From CALJFL01 sp039964455 (GTDB lineage Bacteria > Pseudomonadota > Gammaproteobacteria > Pseudomonadales > Halieaceae), in the NCBI GenBank assembly GCA_039964455.1, contig JBDVXK010000012.1:496001-560000 (forward strand): a stretch of 64,000 nucleotides of DNA, written 5' to 3'. This document shows positions 53,734 through 60,452 of the stretch, in pieces. The notes under the pieces are model-generated. The model did not search any database, was not told where the DNA came from, and saw only the letters and a program-made list of their open reading frames with translations. How positions within the stretch are numbered: position 1 is the stretch's first letter; the number at the start of each line of letters is the position of its first letter. Position numbers and translations under genes: made by a program.

Positions 53734-54054
53734 TTAGCCGTCCAGCCCCAGCTGCTCGCTGTCGTAGACATCGAAGATGGAGGTGAAGCCGGAGATATCA
53801 AATACCTCCTGTACAGTCTCGTTCAAGCCGCATACACGTAACTTGTTCGAAAGTCGCTTGGCAGCGGTGAGCAATATCCTCAGCCCGGCACTGCTGACAA
53901 AGCCTACTGCTTCAAGATTGACCAACAACGTCTGTGCACCCTCGTCCAAAAGCGCTATCAGCGCATCTCCTGCGATTGCCGACGTGCCGGTATCGAGATC
54001 GCCACTGAGACGGGCGACAGTAACGGCGCCAATCTGTTCGCTTGTTATTTCCAT
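53734..54054 (-). CDS. RsbV-like STAS anti-sigma factor antagonist
   Basis: 106-residue single STAS domain from the ATG at 54054. The phospho-serine loop reads VGFVSSAGLRILL, Ser55 aligning with the phosphorylated serine of SpoIIAA/RsbV (DSxGL). In such systems the unphosphorylated protein binds and removes a kinase anti-factor; here the likely kinase is the RsbW-like C-terminal domain of the gene just upstream (16-base gap), whose phosphatase domain would dephosphorylate it. The downstream target is unknown because no sigma factor is encoded nearby. Confidence 0.88.
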   Translation of the reverse strand: MEITSEQIGAVTVARLSGDLDTGTSAIAGDALIALLDEGAQTLLVNLEAVGFVSSAGLRILLTAAKRLSNKLRVCGLNETVQEVFDISGFTSIFDVYDSEQLGLDG

Positions 54055-54070
54055 TAAGGGTATTCCTTTA

Positions 54071-55708
54071 TCAAGACTGCAGCTGCTTGCGCAAGCTAAC
54101 AATATTCAATGAATTATTCCGCTGATAGCTAAACTCGTCCATCAGGTTCATTACCAGGTGCCTGCCCAACCCGCCAATAGCTCGATCTTCCAGTGAGGCG
54201 CTTGTGTCCGGGGGAGCGTCAGAAAAAGGGTCAAAAGCGACACCGTCATCTTTAATTAAAATCATCAGTGCTTGCGCTGAGAGTGACAGGTCGAGATCAA
54301 TTTGGTGAGTTTTGTCGTCTTCGTAGGCATAGGAAATGATATTCGCGATCATCTCATCGAGGCATGTTGCCACTTTACGCTGCACATCCAGGTTCACCCC
54401 ATGCGAATCGAGGAAGTGCCTGACTTCAGTAACAGCTCGACCTGCTTCTTCCTCTCGATTGTTCAGCAGCAGCGACAGTGAGGAGTCAGCTCCGCCACAG
54501 AAGCGGATACACAATACCGTTACATCATCGGCCTGGGGCGCATCTCCCTGATATGCCCAAACCGGGTCCAGCGTTGCATTAACCACCGTTTCCGCCACGG
54601 CATCATCCTGCAGGGATTCTAGTGTCTCTAAAAGTCGGTGCTCGCCATACAGGTCACGATCGATATTCATGGCTTCATTGATGCCGTCGGTATAGAAGTA
54701 AAGCAGATCGCCAGGCCGCAACACCAGCCTGTCCTCGCCGTAATCCAGATCCTCTATGGCACCGATAATCGGCCCATGACGCGCATCCAGTCTTTCAATT
54801 TCCCCACCGCTGCGACGCAGTAAAGGCGGATTATGGCCGGCATTGGAATAGGTCATCTCCCCGGTATTGATATCCAGTACAGCCAACAAGATCGTGACAA
54901 ACATACAGGAGTCATTGCCAACCGCCTGTTCGCCGTTTACCTGTTCAAGAATACGGGCCGGAGAACACTCATGTGCAGCGAATGATTTAATCAGGGTCTT
55001 CGTCACGGCCATGAATAAAGCCGCTGGAACGCCTTTACCCGAGACATCACCCACACAGAAGCAAAGCTTGCTGTCGTCTATCAGGAACATGTCGTAGAAA
55101 TCACCGCCCACCTGCTGGGCAGGATGCAGCGTGGCAAAGATATCGAAACTTTGGTGCTCGGGAAAAGCGGGAAACGTCAGCGGTAGCATGCTCATCTGAA
55201 TTTCGCGGCCAATATTAAGTTCGCTCTCCAGACGGTCGCGCGCGGAGCGGGTCCGCTTGAGGGTTTCCAGGGAGTCCTCCAGCGCAAAATTCTGCTCCCG
55301 CACCTCTTGCATGAGTTCATCACGCGTCTTTTTCTGTACAAGATTCTGCAGCCCGGTGATAGCGTCGTTATCCAAAGCACCTTCAAAGGACAAAAAGGCC
55401 GTGACGCAACCCTCTCGCGCGTCGACTTTATCGAAGAACGCCGACAAGCGCAGTGTAGAGGCCTCCACCTGGTCTCCACGAAACTCCATCGCCAGGTCGC
55501 CGCTGTACCCGCCTGTGTTGATACGAAGAACAAGAACAGCGCCGGCACTGCGTCGGTGCAGTTCTTTAGCCACAGCCGACGTCACCGCCCCCAATCGACT
55601 CGCTGTTACAGCGTCGCCCAGCAACTGCGTGGCCACGCTGGCCACTTTCCGGCGGGCAGCGGCGATAGCGTCTGCGTTATCCAGGTTTAATTCGCCAAGG
55701 GTGATCAC
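54071..55708 (-). CDS. RsbU-like SpoIIE phosphatase with C-terminal RsbW-like kinase domain
   Basis: 545 residues from a GTG at 55708, overlapping the previous stop (GTGA). Three parts: an N-terminal region (~1-130) resembling an RsbT/RsbW ATPase fold without the glycine boxes; a coiled coil (~135-175); a PP2C/SpoIIE phosphatase (~180-400) with GGDFYD, GDVSGKGVPAALFM, FYTDGINEA and ADDVTVL; and a GHKL kinase domain (~415-545) with CLDEMIANIISYAY, IKDDGVAFDPF and IGGLGRHLVMNLMD. So one protein carries opposing phosphatase and kinase activities. It probably sets the phosphorylation state of the STAS protein encoded next. Confidence 0.88.
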   Translation of the reverse strand: MITLGELNLDNADAIAAARRKVASVATQLLGDAVTASRLGAVTSAVAKELHRRSAGAVLVLRINTGGYSGDLAMEFRGDQVEASTLRLSAFFDKVDAREGCVTAFLSFEGALDNDAITGLQNLVQKKTRDELMQEVREQNFALEDSLETLKRTRSARDRLESELNIGREIQMSMLPLTFPAFPEHQSFDIFATLHPAQQVGGDFYDMFLIDDSKLCFCVGDVSGKGVPAALFMAVTKTLIKSFAAHECSPARILEQVNGEQAVGNDSCMFVTILLAVLDINTGEMTYSNAGHNPPLLRRSGGEIERLDARHGPIIGAIEDLDYGEDRLVLRPGDLLYFYTDGINEAMNIDRDLYGEHRLLETLESLQDDAVAETVVNATLDPVWAYQGDAPQADDVTVLCIRFCGGADSSLSLLLNNREEEAGRAVTEVRHFLDSHGVNLDVQRKVATCLDEMIANIISYAYEDDKTHQIDLDLSLSAQALMILIKDDGVAFDPFSDAPPDTSASLEDRAIGGLGRHLVMNLMDEFSYQRNNSLNIVSLRKQLQS

Positions 55709-56790
55709 GCCGTATATCTCAGTACAACGCAACTGGCATCGTCATGGGATTTACCAAAGCGTTCAAGCAGAGTTGCGGCGACGGTCTCCGCCGCCTGGTA
55801 TTGCAATTGCGGATAATCAGACAATTCAAATCGATCCCGAATACCGTCCGAGTACAAAATAAAGACATCTCCTGGGCTGAGCTTTATACAGCTGGGGGAC
55901 TGAGGCCTCAGGGTATCCCCGAGCAATCCCGGGTTGCCCGTCATACGGTTTTCCCGTGAGCCGAACATACGACCCACTATGTTGCCTACCCCGCTGTAAT
56001 GCAGCTCACCAGAATCGGGATGAAAAATGGCGACTCCAGCCGCGGCGCCCAGACTACCGCGTAGCTCTTTGTGCAGTGCCTCGAGAATCTGCGATGGGTC
56101 CTGCAGTGACAGGCGCGTCAAAAGACTACCGGCCGAATAAGCGACTCGACTGGCTTCGTAGCCATGACCCAGACCATCCACAACAGCTAGCAGAAGAAAG
56201 TCAGCTCGCTCAATGATCACCGCCAAATCGCCGCTGGCACGTTCACCGCGACAGGGTAAAAGTTTGGCGGCACAGTCCACCTGAGGATGCTGAGCATGCT
56301 CATCGCAAACCCGCAGAGGCCTCATCACCGTACCTGCCCGGACCGCTCGGGCAGTAAAACTCTGCTGGCGCGGTGGCTCCCGCCACTTAACCACGCTGAC
56401 CTTGGTTCCCTTGCCTGGGGCCGACTCAATGTCAAAAGTATCCATCAAGCGTTTGACGCCGGGCAGCCCAAGCCCAAGCGTGCCGCTGGAACTGAAGTGA
56501 TCTCGCATCGCGTTTGCAATGTCTGGAATACCCGGGCCACTATCGGAAGCCACAATATTGAGGCCGTCCTGGCCTCCCTTGGCAACGCTGGAAAAGATAA
56601 TTTCTCCGCGTCCAGCATATTTGAGGATGTTGCGGGACAATTCTGATACGGCGGTTGAAACAGACTGACTATCCAGATTTGTTAAGCCCTTTGCCTTGCA
56701 CCAGCGCGCCGCCTCAATCACAGAGCGCGTTGCATCAGCCTCACAGCTGATGCGAATACGCGAGGACTCTGCACCCTCACTCGGCATCAT
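55705..56790 (-). CDS. RsbT-like kinase fused to an RsbX-like phosphatase
   Basis: 361 residues from the ATG at 56790 (a second ATG is the next codon). Residues ~10-135 match RsbT: VSTAVSELSRNILKYAGRG (N box), ASDSGPGIPDIANAM (G1) and SSGTLGLGLPGVKRLMD (G2). Residues ~160-361 form a small SpoIIE-type phosphatase like RsbX: SGDLAVI, VVDGLGHGYEASRVA, LYSDGIRDRF and DDASCVVLRY. In Bacillus RsbT phosphorylates RsbS and RsbR and leaves to activate RsbU; RsbX resets them. Here both are one polypeptide. It overlaps rsbS by 14 bases. Confidence 0.9.
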   Translation of the reverse strand: MMPSEGAESSRIRISCEADATRSVIEAARWCKAKGLTNLDSQSVSTAVSELSRNILKYAGRGEIIFSSVAKGGQDGLNIVASDSGPGIPDIANAMRDHFSSSGTLGLGLPGVKRLMDTFDIESAPGKGTKVSVVKWREPPRQQSFTARAVRAGTVMRPLRVCDEHAQHPQVDCAAKLLPCRGERASGDLAVIIERADFLLLAVVDGLGHGYEASRVAYSAGSLLTRLSLQDPSQILEALHKELRGSLGAAAGVAIFHPDSGELHYSGVGNIVGRMFGSRENRMTGNPGLLGDTLRPQSPSCIKLSPGDVFILYSDGIRDRFELSDYPQLQYQAAETVAATLLERFGKSHDDASCVVLRYTA

Positions 56791-57196
56791 TACTCTCAGT
56801 CGATATTTCGGCGTCAGTCTCGTCGTACTCACCCGCGTCTATCAACAGAAACGCGTCATCAAGGCTGCGGCTCGCGGCCAGCTTTGATACATCCGCATCG
56901 AGGTCGATCAGCGCCGATACCACTCCCGGTCGCAAGCCGGCAAAAACAGTCGCTGCTCCCATCAGGGCCGCCATACGCTCAATTTTACGCAGCGCCGCAA
57001 ACTCCTCTGCATCCATAATTGAGACACCTGAAAGGTCGAGAATAACCCCGCGAGCGCTCTGCACCCTGAGGGCCTCAAGCAGGTTGTCCGCCAGCTGCTG
57101 TATCACCCTGTCGTTCAGGTCCACCTGCACCGATGCGACGAGACACCCCATCGCACGCTGGACAGGGACTGTGGCCTGGTTTTGAGCGGGACTCAT
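56777..57196 (-). CDS. rsbS: RsbS-like stressosome scaffold lacking the phosphoacceptor serine
   Basis: 139 residues, a single STAS domain with an acidic tail (~120-139). It aligns along its length with Bacillus RsbS (GCLVASVQVDLNDRVIQQLADNLL; GVILDLSGVSIMDAEEFAAL; MGAATVFAGLRPGVVSALIDL). At the RsbS Ser59 position, in the motif DSF, this protein has Asp62-Ala63-Glu64. The known switch phosphorylation therefore cannot occur at that site. It starts one base after the rsbR stop. It probably forms the stressosome core with RsbR; regulation must differ from Bacillus. Confidence 0.88.
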   Translation of the reverse strand: MSPAQNQATVPVQRAMGCLVASVQVDLNDRVIQQLADNLLEALRVQSARGVILDLSGVSIMDAEEFAALRKIERMAALMGAATVFAGLRPGVVSALIDLDADVSKLAASRSLDDAFLLIDAGEYDETDAEISTESNDAE

Positions 57197-57197
57197 C

Positions 57198-58100
57198 TCA
57201 GCCGACTGCCGTGATTTCCATGCCGAGCTGCTTGAACGCTGTGGCCAACGCAGCCTTCATAGTGGAGGTTGTTTTGACATCACCCACGTCGATGCCAAGA
57301 TCCACAATGGTCTGGGCAATAGAAGGTGATACACCAGAAATGACACACTCACACCCCATCAGGCGTGTCGCTCGGGATATCTTGATAAGATGATTTGCGA
57401 CCGCCGTGTCTACCACCCCGACCCCGCTGATATCGAGGATGAAAATGCGCGCCTGAGATTCAGCTATTTTTTCCAGCGTGGCATTCATCACATCCCGTGC
57501 CCGTTTTGAATCGATAATGCCGACAATTGGCAGTAACAAAATGCCGTCCCAGATGTGTGTGACCGGCGTCGACATCTCCATAAGGGACTTCGCCTGAGCC
57601 GTCAGTGTGTCCTCAACCATCTGGTTATATGTGTCAACTACAATGGCGGTATCAAGATGTGTTAGCTTCGCCAGCGCGGTATTAAGGATGAAACGGGCAT
57701 CGCCGCTTTCTACTTGCTTCTGGGCAATCTCACTCAGCAGTTCGAGGAACTTGTTCATGCCTGCAAAGTACGTGTTTAAAGGCAGGCCAATACGCGCGTG
57801 GGTCTCACCGACCCGACGTCGACGATCCAGGTAGTCCTGATCGACCCGCGCGACCATAAACTCATCCCAGTAGCTCTCTTGCACACCCTTTACGCGCTCC
57901 AACGTTGCGCTATCAGGGAAAAAAATCTCGAACTCTGGCTGCGTGCGCAACCAGTCATACCACTCCGCGATAACCCTGGGCATCTCTGGCTCGACCGATT
58001 TGGAAAAACCCCGAATCACCTCCAGGTCGGTGTCGGCTATTCCGTAAAGTTCACAAAGAGATTCCGGGCTACTGGCATCGTGAGGACTACTGATGTTCAT
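57198..58100 (-). CDS. rsbR: RsbR stressosome sensor with N-terminal globin-like domain
   Basis: 300 residues. The N-terminal half (~15-165) is a helical sensor-globin domain (EWYDWLRTQPEFEIFF; RRVGETHARIGLPLNTYFAGMNKFLELL), with His101 as likely proximal haem ligand. The C-terminal STAS domain (~180-300) has both regulatory threonines of Bacillus RsbRA: Thr232 in GVGVVDTAVANHL and Thr264 in SPSIAQTIVDLGI. Vibrio RsbR with a globin domain binds haem and oxygen, so oxygen or redox sensing is likely here. First gene of the stressosome operon; 150 bases separate it from the divergent TAXI gene. Confidence 0.92.
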   Translation of the reverse strand: MNISSPHDASSPESLCELYGIADTDLEVIRGFSKSVEPEMPRVIAEWYDWLRTQPEFEIFFPDSATLERVKGVQESYWDEFMVARVDQDYLDRRRRVGETHARIGLPLNTYFAGMNKFLELLSEIAQKQVESGDARFILNTALAKLTHLDTAIVVDTYNQMVEDTLTAQAKSLMEMSTPVTHIWDGILLLPIVGIIDSKRARDVMNATLEKIAESQARIFILDISGVGVVDTAVANHLIKISRATRLMGCECVISGVSPSIAQTIVDLGIDVGDVKTTSTMKAALATAFKQLGMEITAVG

Positions 58101-58250
58101 CGGGTTTTCCTGCTACAGGTAAAGAGCCGAAATTGTAGCACGGTAATCCTTGAGTATTGTTGCGCAGGCAACTCGACCGTGCGTGTAGATGTGGCCATCA
58201 GGGAGACGGATTTGCGATAATGGCACTCAAGCTTCAGAAGGCACCGCGAA

Positions 58251-59594
58251 ATGGAAAACGACAACAAACCGCTTGATGTGGGAACATCTTTCTCCGCTTT
58301 CGCGATCGCCGCATCTATTGCCGCTCTGCTGGCGCTGGCACTGGGTTACTACCTCTACAAAAACCTGTCCTCTGAAACCGAATACGGCGAGCTGGTCATC
58401 GCTACAGGGCCCGATAGCGGCACCTACCATGCGCTAGGCGGAGCGCTACAGAGTGTTCTACAGCGCTCTGGGAAGTTCAAAGCCGTCACGGTTCAATCCA
58501 CCGATGGCAGTTATGACAACATGCGCCTACTGCAGGGGGACTCCGAGGTTGACCTTGCCTTTGTCCAATCTGATGCCTCCCCAAGCACACATGCCCGGCT
58601 GCTTACCGGCCTTTATGACGAAGTACTTCACGTACTGGTACGCAGGGAAATCGCCGATGACGTCCGATCGATCTATGACCTGGACAGCCGGAGGATATCC
58701 CTGGGGGCCGAGGGCTCAGGAACGCGCGAACTGGCCCGCAATATTATCGAACACCTGGGGATAGCGCCCTCTGAGGACCGAATCGCGACACCGAAACAGG
58801 CAGTGGATGCTTTACGCAGCGCTGAGTTGGATGCCATTTTCATTCTGGCGCCCATGCCCTCAGAACTGATTTATCAATTGGCCCGCGAAGATGTCATCCG
58901 TTTTCTACCCATCGGCAGTTTTAATGTCGAAGGCGATGAAGCCGCGGCACTGGAGTTGGTGATTCCAGGCGTCCAGCGGCAGCTAATTCCGCGCGCAACA
59001 TACCAGCGGTTACCACTCAAACCTGTCAGTACCATCGCCGTTTCGGCCCTGCTGGTTGCCCGGGAAACCCTGGACGCCGAGATGGCAAGGGAAGTTACAG
59101 AGACGGTATTTGACTATCGCGCTGGTGAAGCCGGCCTGGAGGGGCGGGAGCTGGCAGTCGCTCGCCAGATTCGGGAAAACTATGACCCCTCTGTCTCAAT
59201 CATCCCGTACCACCCTGGCGCAATCGCCTACTACACCCGGGAAAAGCCACCGTTTTTCGTAGAGTATGCGGAGGCACTGAGCCTCGGCGTTACACTGCTT
59301 CTTGGCTTGTATTCAGTATTCATTGCATTTCGGGAGCTGCTGCGCCGACGCATGAAAAACAGGGTAGACGCCTACCTGGTTCAGATCGAGCAGCTGGTTC
59401 AAGCACGCGATGAGCTGGACGCCGAGGGGCTGGCTCAACTGCGCTCTGAACTCGGCACATTACGCCGATCCGCAATCGCCGACCTGGTGGAGGAGCGCCT
59501 GCTCGCCGACGAGGCGTACCAAATTATGCAGCGCCATATCGGCGAAGAGCTGGCCCTGATCAGCGAAAGCGAGGCGCGACTGCCACCTGGCTGA
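58251..59594 (+). CDS. TAXI-family solute-receptor protein with two membrane anchors
   Basis: 447 residues. An uncleaved N-terminal helix (~14-37) is followed by a TAXI-type TRAP solute-binding domain (~45-325: LVIATGPDSGTYHALGGALQ, QSTDGSYDNMRLLQ, ISLGAEGSGTRELARNIIEHLG), then a second helix (~340-362) and an 80-residue charged, coiled-coil cytoplasmic tail. Ordinary TAXI receptors are secreted and sit with a TRAP permease gene; none is present here. The topology resembles a ligand-sensing membrane protein more than a transport receptor. Divergent from rsbR. Confidence 0.82.
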   Translation: MENDNKPLDVGTSFSAFAIAASIAALLALALGYYLYKNLSSETEYGELVIATGPDSGTYHALGGALQSVLQRSGKFKAVTVQSTDGSYDNMRLLQGDSEVDLAFVQSDASPSTHARLLTGLYDEVLHVLVRREIADDVRSIYDLDSRRISLGAEGSGTRELARNIIEHLGIAPSEDRIATPKQAVDALRSAELDAIFILAPMPSELIYQLAREDVIRFLPIGSFNVEGDEAAALELVIPGVQRQLIPRATYQRLPLKPVSTIAVSALLVARETLDAEMAREVTETVFDYRAGEAGLEGRELAVARQIRENYDPSVSIIPYHPGAIAYYTREKPPFFVEYAEALSLGVTLLLGLYSVFIAFRELLRRRMKNRVDAYLVQIEQLVQARDELDAEGLAQLRSELGTLRRSAIADLVEERLLADEAYQIMQRHIGEELALISESEARLPPG

Positions 59595-59634
59595 TACAGC
59601 TCCTCAAAACAATCACGATTACCATCGCGCGGGC

Positions 59635-59664
59635 TTGACGAGCACCAGTAAAATCGGGAAAATT
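59635..59664 (+). promoter_or_regulatory. Probable tRNA-Met promoter
   Basis: TTGACG (59635-59640) and AAAATT (59659-59664) with an 18-base spacer, then a GC-rich CGCGCC discriminator typical of stringently controlled stable-RNA promoters. It lies about 40 bases upstream of the tRNA. Confidence 0.5.
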
Positions 59665-59702
59665 CGCGCCTCTTCGGGTCACCGAAGCTTCACGACTGTT
59701 AT

Positions 59703-59779
59703 GGCTACGTAGCTCAGCTGGTTAGAGCACAGCATTCATAATGCTGGGGTCGGTGGTTCAAGTCCACCCGTAGCTACCA
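59703..59779 (+). tRNA. tRNA-Met (anticodon CAT, elongator type)
   Basis: 77 bases with encoded CCA. Acceptor GGCTACG pairs with CGTAGCT (a G-T pair at position 1-72), D-arm AGCTCAGCTGGTTAGAGC, anticodon stem CAGCA/TGCTG with loop TTCATAA, T-loop GTTCAAGTC. The paired acceptor start argues against the initiator form. An integrase module follows, so its 3' end is the likely attachment site. Confidence 0.96.
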
Positions 59780-59868
59780 CTTCTCTTTAGCACTTTTTCT
59801 TTATTATTCATGAGCTTAGCGCATATTTTCGACTGCGCAAGATTGGTCGTTTTTTGGCCGATTTCGGC

Positions 59869-59899
59869 TGGGGCCCAAATGGGGCCCATATTGGGCCCA
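59869..59899. repeat. Three TGGGGCCCA-type repeats phased at 11 bp
   Basis: TGGGGCCCA at 59869 and 59880 and TTGGGCCCA at 59891. Each starts exactly 11 bases after the last, about one helical turn, so all face the same side of the DNA. They lie 90 bases beyond the tRNA-Met 3' end. Arm-type sites for the integrase or excisionase are a reasonable guess. Confidence 0.7.
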
Positions 59900-60025
59900 A
59901 AGTGCGCCCACCCCAATATTAGCTTCTAGGTCCAAGCACATCTGACCCCGGATTCGTTCACTTCCTGTTTCCACACCTCGAGCACTATCCCCCGAAATGT
60001 GCTCCAAAAATTCCCTGCACAAGCG

Positions 60026-60060
60026 GCGGAAAATCCGGGCCTACGGCCCAAATTTTCCGC
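60026..60060. repeat. Strong inverted repeat upstream of the excisionase gene
   Basis: GCGGAAAAT (60026-60034) is the exact complement of ATTTTCCGC (60052-60060), with a further GGGCC/GGCCC inner stem and a TAC loop. There is no following T-run, so a simple terminator is doubtful; an operator, recombination site or structured RNA are alternatives. Confidence 0.65.
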
Positions 60061-60223
60061 GTATTAGGTGGGAAGGAAATGCATGTTTTCGAGCTCACTC
60101 CCTGGCGGTAATTGTCCGTTTCCCATCCGCCAGCAGGCATTCGCAATCCATGAAATGTTAGGTCCATAAGGTGATCAACAGGGCATGGGGCTCTACCGAT
60201 CACCCGATCGCTAGGAGCGAATT

Positions 60224-60442
60224 ATGGACACATTTACCTATCTCACCACGGATGAGCTTTCCGATCGTATCAAGTACGACGCCCGGACCATCCGCAACCG
60301 CCTGAAGGACTCTGTCCTACTGGAAGGCATTCACTACATCCGCCCATTTGGTGGCCGCAAGATTCTCTACCTCTGGGAGCGTATCGAGAAGGATATGGCG
60401 CGCCCCACTGCAACCACCGCCTTGATGGCGGGCATTCAGTAA
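60224..60442 (+). CDS. Small helix-turn-helix excisionase-like protein
   Basis: 72 residues. YLTTDELSDRIKYDARTIRNRLKDSVLLEGIHYIRPFGGRKILYLW reads as a winged helix-turn-helix of the excisionase/AlpA type that accompanies DUF3596 integrases. It sits ten bases upstream of the integrase in the same direction. Likely roles are directing excision and regulating the integrase. Assignment from size, motif and position. Confidence 0.75.
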   Translation: MDTFTYLTTDELSDRIKYDARTIRNRLKDSVLLEGIHYIRPFGGRKILYLWERIEKDMARPTATTALMAGIQ

Positions 60443-60452
60443 GGAGCCGACC

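Larger units (their letters stand above)
59780..60223 (+). other. Non-coding att-proximal region of the integrative element
   Basis: 444 bases without a convincing gene between tRNA-Met and the excisionase-like gene. It contains the three phased TGGGGCCCA copies and the 60026-60060 hairpin listed separately, an A/T-rich stretch right after the tRNA, and a GCTAGGAGCG element just before the ATG at 60224. This is the usual place for the left attachment site and recombinase arm sites; no other structure was recognised. Confidence 0.7.

Noticed and set aside
54071..58100. Reading the rsb genes as a sporulation or sigma-B operon
   Set aside because: No sigma factor is encoded and the organism is clearly a gammaproteobacterium; stressosome-type partner switching is the fitting description.
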